Assembly (NCBI GenBank): GCA_964016875.1
Contig: OZ024720.1
Coordinates: 24,803,742 to 24,867,741, forward strand
From: Fallopia convolvulus
Taxonomy: Eukaryota > Streptophyta > Magnoliopsida > Caryophyllales > Polygonaceae
Reading direction: 5' to 3'
Length of the DNA stretch: 64,000 nt
Shown: in pieces, positions 24,212 through 34,987 of the stretch
Numbering within the stretch: position 1 is the first letter of the stretch
How the letters are laid out: every line of letters starts with the position of its first letter
Made by a program: the position numbers and the translations under genes
Notes under the pieces: generated by a model
Database searches by the model: none
The model's input: only the letters and a program-made list of their open reading frames with translations
What the model was told of the DNA's origin: nothing

Positions 24212-25830
24212 TTAGCCTGCGTGCAAGGTTCGTTCGTCGGGTCGGATTTTGGAGTTCAAGCGTTATTTTGTAAGTTTTAATTAGTAAATAGTTTGTTTAG
24301 ATTTTACTAATTTTTCCAGTTCTGGCTTTACAATTGATTGGATTTAAAAATCAGTCGATATATAGTTCTCAGAGGGTATTTTTGATATCGGATTTATAAT
24401 CGGTAAAAGATTTCAGAGTAATTTTAGGGTATTGTTTTGTAATGATATTAGGGAGACCTTTGATCTAGTTTTTCAGAAAGGCTTGATCTAGAAAAATGTT
24501 CTTTTTTATATCTAGTATATTCATGTCAAGTTTTAAAGGATTTGGAATTATACAAAAGAAGTTATAAAGCATCTTGGCTTTTCGTTGTTTTTGGGGTTAG
24601 AGTTTGTAGGAGTTAAAAGGTTATTATTATTCATTTGGGTATATATATGCATATAGGAGCGTGGCTTTTAGGTCATGATCAAAGACGTGGGGCAAAGATA
24701 GGCTATTTGTCTTAGACGGGGTTTCGTGTTGTTGGATAATTAGTGGTTTCTTGGCGTTGGGAATTCGTCTTCAAGGTAAGTCGTTTACGACTTGCTCAAT
24801 TTCCATTCAATACTTGTTAGACTTTATGTGGTGCTTGTAGGATTGGTTTTGGGGAATTAGTCCCTAAGTGATCGTTCTATGAAAAAGGTTTAATTGTGTA
24901 TGATATGTATGAAAAGGATTTCATTGGGCTTTCATCGAATGTGAAGTTTTCGAATATTTTCTCTGTGTTGGTACCGTTCTCGGCATGGCCATGTGCGTAG
25001 TCCTCTGGGTTAAAGTGACGGCTACGTATGGTTATGTGACAGAGAATCGTGCCCCTTCAAAAGTAAAGCTATCTGTGTTTTGGGCAAGTGCTCCTGAGGA
25101 GGCTTGACCCGGGGTTAGGAGGATGGAATTGTGCAGGGTGGGAGGTCGTGCCTCGGTACTTGGGGCGTAGGGTTGATAAGCGCCATGGAATGGAACGGTT
25201 AGAAAATGGTTGTATTGTTTTTATTGGACTTGTATGCATGAATGTGTATGGAGGTTTGATATGTGATTTGGGCTTATGATCTATCGGAAGTAATGTATGG
25301 ATTTAGAACTTATATGTGTGTATTCAGGTGAACCGTGCTTGTGTGTGTTAGGTACTTGATTGGTTTTAAACATCTTACTAGTACCGTATGGATTCTAGCT
25401 TGTATTAGAATGGTAGCTGACCCTTCGGGGACTTGTTTTTTTTTTAGTTTCAGGTAAAGACAAGGGACCCATGATGGAACCTCAGCTGAACGATGGAATA
25501 GGTCGTTGAAGGTTGTGCCATTAGGATGGGTTCGGTTGGGAGAAATGGTGGTATACTTTTTGTTATCTTTTGAATAATGTGGTTTTGATAAAGAAAGGGT
25601 AGTAGTATATAAATGAAATGTTTCCAGGAAGTGTTGTAAATTATGTTGTTTTGGGTTTCATGCATGTTTTCTATATTTGGGTTTTATAAATATCGGTTGG
25701 ATGTTTTATTCATGTTTTCTCGTCGTGCCCGAGTTGGAAGATCCAAGTGAACTGTTGTCAAACTAGCCTAGGTAGTACCTAGTGAGGTCTACTACCGAGT
25801 AGCGCCCCTATTTAAAGACGGGGTGTGACA
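23835..25830 (+). repeat. 3' LTR of element D
   Basis: 1,996 bp. It differs from the 5' LTR by a longer TA run (about 23860-23892), a shorter GA run (about 24166-24209), an extra segment near 24505-24525 and scattered substitutions. Confidence 0.92.
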
Positions 25831-25900
25831 GACATCTTCACCAAAGTTGTTGTATTGCTTGTTCTTAGACTTTAATATCCAAACGTACTCTTCTTTATGA

Positions 25901-27275
25901 GAGCAAGCCTAACATTTTCTCCATAACTTTCTCCAAAATGGAGAACCAACTGTCATATTCTGCAAAACAAATTCCAGTCCAACTCCAAAATATTCTCTAT
26001 TTTGGAGAACACTGCATTTAATACTTTAATTTTTTACCATATAAATTACACTAACTAATTACATATTATCTTACATAAAAAAAAATAAAATATTATAAAA
26101 TCTTAACCTAATAAATGATAATTATTTGTTATTTGAATTTTAAGGAAATAAAAATATTTTATAATCTTAAGTTAATAATTGATCATTTATTTTCCATTTG
26201 ACTTATAAGGAATAAAAATATTCTAGAATCTTAATTTAATAAATCATAAATTATTTGTTATTTGATTAATAAGGAAATAAAACATTTACCTTTTTGCATA
26301 TAAATATCAACATTTTTGTTATTTCATTCACACAATCATTATCTCATTTTATCTAAATTTGAAAAATAAATTTTATGGCTCGTTGTTAGAGCTGTCAAAA
26401 GTTGACCGAGCCCGCCAATCCGACCTGAACCGCCCGATAATTTTAGGGTCAAGACCCGAAAATTTGAACCCGAAACCCAAAATCAACCGAACCCGATAGA
26501 ACCCGAAACTTGTTGGGTTGAAACCCGAAACCCGTTGGGTTCATCGATTTAATATATTTAGAGAATTTTTAAATTTTATTTTGAAAATTATAATATATTT
26601 TATTATTAAAATAAATGAAATAATATATTAGAATTAAATATTATTATTTAATTAAAAATTGATTTTAATAATCATCAAAAAGGATATGTTAGACCCACTA
26701 GTCAACCCGGCCCGACCGAAAACCCACTATAACCCGACCCGATTGACCCATGACCCATAACGAAACCGAACCCGATTTAGCCCGACCCAAAATGACCGAA
26801 CCCGAACCCGCCCGACCCAACCCGATTGACAAGTCTACTCATCGTTCTTTGGGTAGTCGTTATCTCATTGATACATTCATGGGTTATGACGACACTATTG
26901 ACGATGAATATGAAGAATTTTTACTTGCTTAAATGGAAGAAAAAGTTCAATCTAGCCAAAGTTCAACAGAAGGTCGGGGTGGTTCTATTGTGTGTCATCG
27001 TATTGTTAATCGTGATTTATTCATTAAATTCATTTATCCTTTAGCTGACACTTTTTAATTAATTTATCCATTAAATTATATAATAAAATAAAAAAGAAAG
27101 GAAAGTAAATGGATTTGGGGATTTGGAGATCACTCCAAATTTAGGGAGAGCTAACCCATTTTGGAGAATTACTCTAAAATAAGGAATGGAATGGAGCATC
27201 TGTTGGACCACTTTTTTGTCCAAAATCTCCAAAATCCCAATCCCCAAGAATTTTGGGAAGCTGTTGGGCTTGCTC
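25901..27275. mobile_element. Harbinger-like inverted-repeat element with coding remnant
   Basis: The ends GAGCAAGCCTAACA (25901) and, inverted, GAGCAAGCCCAACA (27275) form imperfect terminal repeats; the next 30 bases on each side are also related. The flanks TGA and TAA could be a degraded 3-bp target duplication. Once the nested hAT-like element is removed, a short plus-strand frame starts at the ATG at 26375 and reads SLGSRYLIDTFMGYDD and EEKVQSSQSSTEGRGG, with a TAA between (26930). It looks like the N-terminus of a PIF/Harbinger transposase, but the catalytic part is absent. Family assignment is tentative. Confidence 0.5.
26387..26837. mobile_element. hAT-like non-autonomous element rich in CCCGAACCCGA repeats
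   Basis: 451 bp. Ends TAGAGCTGTCAA (26387) and, inverted, TAGACTTGTCAA (26837). The flanks CTCGTTGT and CTCATCGT are an 8-bp duplication matching at six positions, the size expected for hAT. Both subterminal regions are runs of ACCCGA/CCCGACC-type repeats facing an AT-rich core. It interrupts the small frame of the surrounding Harbinger-like element. Confidence 0.65.
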
Positions 27276-28229
27276 TAAGCTTGTAAGTATTAAGGATGAA
27301 TTATTATGGAGAGGTTCATTCTGGTGGAAATAGGGGTTAAAATGAAAACTGGAAATAAATCTGGGGTGTTAGATCTATGAGATGGACGGACAAGATTAAA
27401 AATGGACAAATTTTAAAAATCTGACACGCGCGTCCCAAGATTCATTTTTAATGGCAATTTTGTAAATATGTTAAAAAGCTCTAATTTGTCTCAAAAATAA
27501 CCTTATGTCTCTTCTCCTTCCTCCATTGAAACCCCAAACACATAAAACATAAAAGTTCTTCCTAAAAGCATCAAACCTTCATTGAAGACAAAAATCTCAG
27601 CCTAAAATCTATATTCAAGACACAATCACCCTCACAACTTCAAATTTTTATTGAAAACAACAAACTCCTTGCTTGGGTGCATACAATTCCTTTGTGAATC
27701 ACACAGATTCATTCAAGGTATGACGTAGTTCTTTTTCAAATGCATAATCTCTCTCTCTCACTCACACCATGTTCAAAGATGAAGATCGATCTATCAATGA
27801 AGCATATGAAGAAGGTAAGTTCTTAACCTCTCTTTCGAGAATTTGTATGGTATATATCCTTGTTGAAAAAGATGAAATTTGAGGATTTTTGTTTGATTTT
27901 TCTTTCTAATTTCAGGGACAAATTGTATGAAGTTCAAACGTTTTGGAGAAATGAGGTTTCTTGGTTCAAACTACGATTCATACGATGTTTAGTAAATTAT
28001 GGATGACAAGGTTCATGTGTTACACTGTAATGTTCATATATAATTATCTAAGGTTCATATTTTGTCAATTGAATAAAAATCATGTTTTTGCATTTGCTGC
28101 CCACTTAATACTATTTTTTTGGTGCTTTTCTTTGCTAATTGCTATTGCATTTTTTGCTAGCCAATGCTGCTTTTGGATGTTGATATGTAATGGTAGAGTA
28201 TCACATGTCCAAATTTTTGATTTTGTCCT
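27276..28229. other. Unassigned sequence left of the Copia nest
   Basis: AT-rich with simple CT runs (about 27750). A short plus-strand segment, 27769-27815 and 27915-27990, has exon-like borders (GAAG|GTAAG and TTTCAG|G), which might be a decayed gene or Mutator-like fragment, but no domain is recognisable. Confidence 0.3.
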
Positions 28230-28300
28230 AGCCTATTAGCTCAAATGGTAGAGTAGTGTGTTTATACACGTGAATGTGGGTTCGAATCCCTCATAGGCTA
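28230..28300 (+). tRNA. tRNA-like sequence (pseudo-tRNA or SINE head)
   Basis: A perfect 7-bp acceptor stem (AGCCTAT with ATAGGCT), a D-arm with GCTCAAATGGTAGAG (A-box-like), and a T-arm with GGTTCGAATCC (B box). The anticodon stem is poor: only a stem with wobble pairs and a six-base loop can be drawn, and the T stem has one mismatch. I therefore read it as a tRNA pseudogene or the 5' head of a SINE rather than a working tRNA. No CCA and no T-run terminator follows directly. Confidence 0.5.
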
Positions 28301-28684
28301 CATATTATGTGTCTGATGTTTTGATTCAAATTTGTGTTCTCTTGTATCATGTTCAAGTTCATATATATTACCCTAACTTTCACATATTGACTTTATATGT
28401 TCACATATTGACTATGCATGTTCACATATTTCAGACACAAGGTCCTTATATTTTGCGAAGTTATTTACTAGCATTCAAGCCATAAATTGCAACTTCTCTT
28501 TCATGACTTTCATAGTGGCCTCCATTGATACATTAACATCATTTTAAAATCTCATTGATAATGTCTCTTAGCTTCTTTTTTTTGTTTCCTCCCTTGCTAT
28601 AGTTTAAATACTTAGTACAAGTTTAAAATGGTGGATTTTGTGTCAAATTTATGATGTTTCACAACCATTTTTCATGTTATAATA
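28301..28684. repeat. Host sequence with a diverged second copy beyond the Copia element
   Basis: About 28380-28620 resembles 49800-50040 in the same orientation. Both have repeated GTTCACATATT motifs, then ACTAGCATTCAAG, a TTTCATAGTGG stretch and a TCTCATTGA stretch. The two copies flank the Copia nest. Coding content not recognised on either strand. Confidence 0.55.
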
Positions 28685-29713
28685 TGTTGGGACGTAGTTG
28701 GGACCTCTGGTTCTAAACAACGGATCAACGATGCCATTCTCCGAGTTTTGATAATGACAAACACCATGAGGAACTAATGTGGTTTGTTCAAGTATTTCTA
28801 AGGAACGCAGGTATAGCCAAGAACTCTCATGAATGACCAAAATCCACATAAGCTCACAATGCAGAGTTTCCATCAAGGGAACTCTGAAGAGGAAAGTTCC
28901 CATAAATTAGGAACTCCCAGGAATGATCAAGAGAACACAGGTTTACACGATGAAGAGTTTCCATCAAGGGAATTCTGAAGAAGACAATTCCCATAATATG
29001 GGAACTCACATGTGAGGACAACAACCGTTCAGCGCAGATCGCGGGATTCTGTCTTGGACAGTCCAAAGGAACAGTCTGAGGATCAGACTGTCACGAATGA
29101 TCCAACGGTCCGATTGATTCAAGAAGTTGAACCAATTCAAACCAAAGTCACATGTGAAAAAAGTACAACTTGGGCATCAAGCAAAGGGCATTTTGGACAC
29201 AATTGAAAGACGCGATTGCCCAAGCACACCTGGTCTATAAAGCCAAATGAATAGTACTCGGATTGAGTACTTCTCCCAGAACTCAAAAATACCCATACCA
29301 GAGAAAAGAGAAAGAAGAAGAAGAGAAGTCCCCGGCGGCGAGTGTGTGATCTCGACGACGGAGAAGCCGAAGTTCCCAGGAGCAAGGGAACTGAGAAGTC
29401 GGTGTAAGGTTTGAGTTACTTGTGTTTTGTTGTTGTTAGCTTAGGAACTCAGTTGAGAGGATTCATTAGTGTTGCTAGAGTTAGGTAGAACTCGTAGGAA
29501 CAGAGAAGTTTGAATCCGGCTGTTGTAACTAAGGAACAAAGCAATTAATATAAGTAAGTCATTCCAAATCCTTCAAGCGGAGGTAGAGGTTTACCCATAC
29601 AACTAGTTGGTTGTAGTGGGGTTCCTCTATAAGGGAACTGCGTTCTTTACAGTTTTTAATACTTGCGTTTACTTTACTTCAGCTGCCTTGGGAACAGCTT
29701 AACAGCCAGTTCC
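28685..29713 (+). repeat. 5' LTR of the Copia element, main part
   Basis: A TATAAA box lies at 29236-29241 and a tandem near-repeat of about 91 bp, starting GAGTTTCCATCAAGGGAA at 28864 and 28955, lies upstream. The LTR is broken at GTTCC (29709-29713) by copy B and resumes at 39839. Differences from the 3' LTR are a few dozen by eye. Confidence 0.92.
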
Positions 29714-31024
29714 TGATGTTCGCATTTTTGGTATAGTTTTTGATAGGTTTTCTTTGCTTACTAGGTTTAGTTTTGTCTAGTTTAGGTTTAGTTTTAAGTG
29801 TTTTTAGTTAGATTTGCATAAATCTACGAAAAGGGTGGAATCTACGCTATTTTGTGTATTTTGCAGGTTTTAGCGAGAAAAGGAGCTAAATGGAACTAAA
29901 TTTGGAGCATCACAGTGAAGGACGGGAAAGTGCAAGATTTAAGAAGTCAAAGCTCAAGAAAACGAGAGGAGGTGTTGAAGAAAACAAAACCCCAGGCTCG
30001 TTAACGAGTCTGTGAAGGGTCGTTAACGAGGCCACGAAGAGAAAGATTTCGGAGTATTATTTTATTATTCACCGATCCTGAGTGGGAATTTATTTCCGAA
30101 TCGGTTGAGTATCTTTTTAGAATCTTTATGGGTTATTAGAATATGTATTTTAGGGTTTAATATCTTTCTAGATTTTATTTCTATCTTTTAGAGATTGTTT
30201 CTATCTTTTTAGGAAAGTTTTTATCTTTTAGCCTTTTTAGTTTTTTAGGATTTTCTAGTATAAATACCCTTCTATCTAGCATAGAAAGGGGAGGCTTAAT
30301 TTTGGAGTAGAGTTTTAGAGCTAGTTTTGGAGGAGAAGGAAGACCGAAGGAGAGAGAGCCGGATCGGAAGTCGGTAACGAGGTTCGGTGACGACGGTTTC
30401 CGAGGTTCGTTGATCGAGTAAGATTGTGTTTTGAATGCCCTTTTATTTTTATTGAGATTGTTTGTTGTGCTTAATACCGAAACGGGAGTTGAGGTAATTT
30501 GAGTTTTAACTTGATTGAAAGAGAAAGTTAGTAACTTGAAGGTTGATATTGTTTGAAAACGAAAGTTTCAAGCTTTATATCCAAAACAAGTAATTGAGTG
30601 AGTTAGTTTATGAAAATAGATTAATTTACTTGTTAAGTCAATGAAAGTTGATGACTCTATCTATTTAAAGGCATGATCTTATCTTCTTACGAATTCTTAT
30701 GCTTGGCTATGTTGTGGTGTCCCTTATCCTAGATTATTTGTTTTTATTGAATTATTTTTGATAAATCTTCGTTGCTGAATACTTGCTTCGGTACCGAGTA
30801 TTAATTAGAATTTTATTAGGTCGTTAATTGGTATATTTGTGTTCGGTGGTTCGGTAACGATCTTGACAAGGTCGTTAACGAGGCATCTCGTGAGTGATTG
30901 TGTTTGATTTTTATTAGATTGATAAACAAACAACCTTGCTTCCTGTGGAACGATCCTGACTCCACTGTACTCAACGGGGTCTTGACTTACAAATTTATTT
31001 GTTGGCCGAGAAACCCTTTCAACA
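29714..31024 (+). repeat. 5' LTR of copy B (internally deleted)
   Basis: Runs from TGATGTTCGC to TTTCAACA. TATAAATA at 30259-30266 is the likely LTR promoter; a TCGTTAACGA pair lies upstream (29998, 30020) and another dyad pair near the end (30851 with one mismatch, 30872 exact). Apart from about a dozen substitutions it matches the 3' LTR, but about 200 bp are missing at 30420, between two GAGT direct repeats. Confidence 0.92.
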
Positions 31025-31027
31025 AAT

Positions 31028-31045
31028 TGGCACTGTTGCCGGGGA
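31028..31045 (+). other. Primer-binding site of copy B
   Basis: TGGCACTGTTGCCGGGGA just inside the 5' LTR; the Athila/Calypso-type site TGGCGCCGTTGCCGGGGA with two changes. Confidence 0.75.
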
Positions 31046-31235
31046 AGCAACGAGTTGTTAGTCTATCTTTGGGATCGGGACTAGCCCGACCCCGTTTTTG
31101 TTTTTAATTTTTTGTTTTCTTTGTTTGTTTTCTCAGTGTATGCCGGTAGGAAGAAGAAGGCTTTAGTTTGATAGCTCTCATTATTACTCAGAACCCGAAC
31201 GTTCCCTGCACCGACGACTCCGAGAAAACCGAGCC

Positions 31236-33767
31236 ATGGCCACAGCTGAAGAGATGGCTCGAGAGTTAGAGATCCTCCGGACCCAGATGGAGGCACTAAA
31301 AGCCGAGAAGGACGGCGCTGATGCAGACAAGGCTCGACTGCAAGAAGAGCTAAACGCCTATCCAAGGAATGCCAAGCAATACATGCATCCGGAATTGAGG
31401 GTGCCAGAATCTCCTATTGTGCTTCCTGCGATAGAGAAACCTTTTGAGATCAAGTCTCAATTTATATCCTTGATTAAACGGGCTCAGTTTGAAGGGAAAC
31501 CTGCTGAGTGCCCTATGGAGCATATTAGAAATTTTCTTGATTTGTGTGACACCATAGCTGCTGAAGGTGTCTCACTAGAATATGTTCTGTTAAAAGCTTT
31601 TAGATGGTCACTTACTGGAAAGGCCCTGAACTGGTTAGAGAGCCTACCTTCTAAGTCTATCAGGACTTGGAAGGCTTTGTATGATCAATTTCTTACAAAG
31701 TTTTTCCCTCCTGCTAAGACAACGGAGTTAAGGAAACGTATCACCTCTTATCACCAGTTGCCTAATGAGACATTTGTTGAAACATGGGAAAGATTTAAAG
31801 AGATGCTTAGACAATGCCCTACTCATGGGCAACCTTTATATGTATTGCAAGAAATCTTTTTCCAGGGTATCAACGCGGAAACCAAGAACCGCATCAACAC
31901 GCATACTGCGTGCGGTTTTATAGAGATGAACCCGACAGAGGCGTGGGAACTGTTGGACAAGCTGGCGAATTACGATGCTATGTACGGAACCCAGCAGGCT
32001 CCACAAACTCAAAAACGTCTCTATGTGCCCAATCGAGATGACCCCGATGTTAAAAATCAATTCTTACAAGATGAGGTCAACCGTTTGAGGAAACAGGTAA
32101 GTTTTCTGAAATCCTCTCAATCATGTCAAGAATGTGGTTCTTCTGCGCATAGTACTTCTGCTTGCACTAACATTGAGCAGGTTAGAACCGCTGAGACGAT
32201 AGCTGAGATGAATTACATGAGAGGACCCTACAAGAACCAGCCTAATTATAATGACAGGTCGAACAACTATCAATCATGGGGCAATCAGAATACAAATCAT
32301 AATTACACAGGGCCCCCGCAAGATAGACGACCTGCACCATATCGATCTCCAGGCCATCAGGAGACACCATCATGGGTTCAGGAGATTAAAGAGAGCATCA
32401 ACGGATTGGATAAAAGATGGGGAGAGTTCGATATTTGGAAGAGGAGTGTTGATTCCCAACTAGGAGACCTTGCTGCACGGATCCCAAGACCACAAGGGCA
32501 ACTCCCGGGTCGTCCCGAAGAGAACCCTAGAGGCCAAATAGCAGCGGTACACCTTAGAAGCGGGAAGACACTACCGGAGAGAGTTCAAGCTGAAGAGAAG
32601 GAGGAACAAGATCTCGCCAGCCATCTCGTTAACGAGCGAGCGAGAGCTAGTACCGAACCTACAAGCCAGGATGACGAGGCTCCGAGGATTCCTAACGAGC
32701 CCAGCCCAGGTAAGTTTTCTAAACCAAGCCCTCCTCTCAATCCCAGGGTAGTTAACGACCCCACCAGGGTCGGTAACGACCCGCCGAGGACACCGAACGA
32801 CCCCAGTGTCGACCCGGTACTCTCACCTCTCGAGCCTAACTTGGTTCCGAGAATGGTGAAAACTCTTCCATTTCCAGTTAAGAAATCTATGGACTCTACT
32901 GAGAGTAAGTTACAGCGTTTCGTTAAGATTCTTCAGGGCATTAATATTTCCATCCCATTCGCTGAGGCCCTAAGCGAAATGTCGGCTTACACAAAATTCT
33001 TGAAAGATATTCTTAGCAGGAAAAGATCTATTACAGAGCTGCAGGATGAGGTCAGATCCATAGCTCTTCCAGAAAAGCTTGGAGATCCTGGGAGGTTTGC
33101 AATCACAATCGGCATAGGCAACCACAAGTTCAAGGCTTTATGCAATCTTGGTGCAAGTGCTAGTCTTGTTCCACTCTCAATCTGGTCTAAAGCCAATATG
33201 GGACCACTGGAACCAGTAGACATGAATCTATACATGGCAGATGGGTCAAGTGTCAAAGCAACAGGAGTAGTGGACGATTACCCTATTCAAGTCGGGAAAT
33301 TCTTTATACCGAATGATTTTATTGTCCTTGATATGCCTGAAGACCCTCATGTCCCCATAATTCTCGGGCGACCATTCTTAGCCACAGCAGGAGCAAGAGT
33401 TGATGTGCGTAAGGGACTCCTCACTTTTGATATAGGAGAGGAACGGGTGGAATTCAATTTAGATCAAAAAGCCAACGACCCAATTGGAGTGGCACAACTA
33501 GAGTTGACTCAACCCGAACTCGACACCACAGTCCCTACCGAGCCACATCTGCCGATCACTGATGCTCCCACGCACAAAGGCCCTACTACAGAGGTTACAG
33601 AAAAGTCCAAACCACCTTGGCTTTCGGACTACACCAATAACCCAGGGATATCGAGCTTACTGATAGAAGAAGAAGGTCCTAATTTAGCAATTCAAGTGCA
33701 CAGAGGCAGTAAAGCTACAGGTAAGGTATCTCAAGACCCTAACATGGCCAGACATGAACCACCATGA
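31236..33767 (+). CDS. gag-protease polyprotein of copy B
   Basis: 843 codons from MATAEEMAREL. Residues 1-45 are a charged coiled coil. A gag core follows (WLESLPSKSIRTWKALYDQF, around residues 135-155), then a CCHC knuckle (CQECGSSAHSTSAC, about 295-308), an Asn/Gln-rich then acidic linker with repeated VVNDP/VGNDP/PNDP peptides, and an aspartic protease domain ending in ILGRPFLATAGA. The catalytic loop reads LCNLGASAS; copy A has LCDLGASAS, so the catalytic Asp is lost here (codon 33144-33146). An earlier ATG at 31140, used in copy A, is cut off by a TAG at 31164 that is CAG in copy A. The frame ends at the protease. Confidence 0.88.
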   Translation: MATAEEMARELEILRTQMEALKAEKDGADADKARLQEELNAYPRNAKQYMHPELRVPESPIVLPAIEKPFEIKSQFISLIKRAQFEGKPAECPMEHIRNFLDLCDTIAAEGVSLEYVLLKAFRWSLTGKALNWLESLPSKSIRTWKALYDQFLTKFFPPAKTTELRKRITSYHQLPNETFVETWERFKEMLRQCPTHGQPLYVLQEIFFQGINAETKNRINTHTACGFIEMNPTEAWELLDKLANYDAMYGTQQAPQTQKRLYVPNRDDPDVKNQFLQDEVNRLRKQVSFLKSSQSCQECGSSAHSTSACTNIEQVRTAETIAEMNYMRGPYKNQPNYNDRSNNYQSWGNQNTNHNYTGPPQDRRPAPYRSPGHQETPSWVQEIKESINGLDKRWGEFDIWKRSVDSQLGDLAARIPRPQGQLPGRPEENPRGQIAAVHLRSGKTLPERVQAEEKEEQDLASHLVNERARASTEPTSQDDEAPRIPNEPSPGKFSKPSPPLNPRVVNDPTRVGNDPPRTPNDPSVDPVLSPLEPNLVPRMVKTLPFPVKKSMDSTESKLQRFVKILQGINISIPFAEALSEMSAYTKFLKDILSRKRSITELQDEVRSIALPEKLGDPGRFAITIGIGNHKFKALCNLGASASLVPLSIWSKANMGPLEPVDMNLYMADGSSVKATGVVDDYPIQVGKFFIPNDFIVLDMPEDPHVPIILGRPFLATAGARVDVRKGLLTFDIGEERVEFNLDQKANDPIGVAQLELTQPELDTTVPTEPHLPITDAPTHKGPTTEVTEKSKPPWLSDYTNNPGISSLLIEEEGPNLAIQVHRGSKATGKVSQDPNMARHEPP

Positions 33768-34373
33768 GACTAGCTAGAGAGCTCGTCGGGCTAACGACGT
33801 TAAACATAGCGCTTACAGGAGGCAACCCGCTTTTTAGAATAGGTTTATTTTATTTTATTTTTATTTTTATTTTAGATTATTTCTTAAGCTTTCTTTTATT
33901 TTTCTTTTTTAGTTTTTTAAATAGGATAGAAATAAGATTTTTTGAGCTAACAAGATTTCAAGAAAAAAGGGGTCGAAATTCACTCAAGAAGGCTACGGTG
34001 GCTCGTTAACGACCCACCCAGGGTCGTTAACGACCCAGTTCGGACGACCCGATTCGTTACAATACGGGGCAGGTAAGTAATTCTAACCTAGTTAATTTTT
34101 CTAACCCTAGCCGCCACCCCCTCTATCCTTACCCCTCCTATAAAAACCCTTCTACCCCTCCCAAAATTCTACCACAATCTCTCCAAACATTCACTCTCAA
34201 ACCCAAGACTCTCTCAAACCCCTTTCCCTTCTCTCCCACCGAGTCGGAAATCCCACGCTAACGACCACCGGAGACACCATCGTTACCGGAGTTCGAAAGC
34301 CATTCACCGTCGACGACGAGCTCGTTAACCGCCCCGATTCCGACCCTTGTCCTTTTAAATTCTCGGTTCTCCG
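33768..34373 (+). promoter_or_regulatory. Inter-ORF region with internal promoter, copy B
   Basis: Begins with the conserved stretch around GACGTTAAACATAGCGCTTA seen after pol in Athila-type elements, so the pol block is missing exactly between protease and this stretch. A palindrome pair (34003 and 34024) precedes a TATAAAAA box at 34139-34146 and a CT-rich leader (34150-34250) that ends at a donor-like CCG|GTATGA at 34373/34374. I infer a separate transcript for the downstream ORF. Confidence 0.5.
34139..34146 (+). promoter_or_regulatory. Internal TATA box, copy B
   Basis: TATAAAAA followed by a pyrimidine-rich leader; conserved with copy A (7852-7859, minus). Confidence 0.5.
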
Positions 34374-34982
34374 GTATGATTTCTAAACCCTTGCTTGAAT
34401 TTGCATGATTGATTATCTATAGGGTTAAATTTCATATCTTGAATCATGATTTTTAGGGAGATCGATGAGCATGCTTAAATTCCGTTCTAAAAATTCTTGA
34501 TTGTGCTTAGTTGTTCATGTTTTAGGTAAGATTATTCATGATAGATTAGCTATTGTAACCCTTTAGTTAAGAAAGCATGAATTTTTCTTGTTCTAGATCT
34601 AAAAGTTCGAACTTTGCATGTCAAAATTCCGGGAAATTTTTAGCATGTTAGGGATGGGTAATTGAGTAAGTATGGGGTGCTTTTACCCAATGAGGGAATT
34701 GTGGAGAATAATAGAAGATTGCATGCTTGATTTGTGCTGAATTAGAGGTAGATTTAATTTCGGAAATTTCTGGTTTTGCTCTCGGCGGCTCGTTAACGAC
34801 CCACCCAGGCTCGTTAACGACCCTGCACTTTATAAGATGATCGATCCGAGCCCAGACTCGTGAACAACCCAATTGGGTAGTTTATGAATAATTCCGAGGT
34901 TAATTTTGAGACCAAGTATGGGGTCTCGTACCTATTATTTTTGAGTGGATCTTATCTTGGAAAATTTTCGATTATTTTGTAG
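34374..34982 (+). other. Predicted leader intron of the third ORF, copy B
   Basis: 609 bp bounded by CCG|GTATGA and TTTTGTAG|GATCC, AT-rich, ending six bases before the ATG at 34988. Both borders are conserved in copy A. A palindrome pair (34790 and 34811) lies in its 3' third. Confidence 0.5.
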
Positions 34983-34987
34983 GATCC

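Larger units (their letters stand above)
16459..25830 (+). mobile_element. Ty3/Gypsy chromovirus (Tekay/Del-like), element D
   Basis: LTRs of about 2 kb (16459-18415 and 23835-25830) begin TGTAATATTC and end TTACA or TGACA. They flank a tRNA-Met-type primer-binding site, gag, protease, RT, RNase H and integrase in chromovirus order, with a chromodomain-like C-terminus and a G-rich PPT (AAGGGGGGGTAGAA, 23821-23834). The flanks GAAAT (16454-16458) and GACAT (25831-25835) are a 5-bp target duplication with one mismatch. The coding region has many stops and a frameshift, so this copy is dead. Confidence 0.9.

Noticed and set aside
27769..27990. Exon-like segments resembling the start of a FAR1/Mutator-type gene
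   Set aside because: Splice-like borders exist but the peptide is too short and shows no domain, so I did not annotate a gene.
28864..29010. Repeats with regular spacing as a possible CRISPR-like array
   Set aside because: Only two units, inside a plant LTR; nothing prokaryotic in the window.
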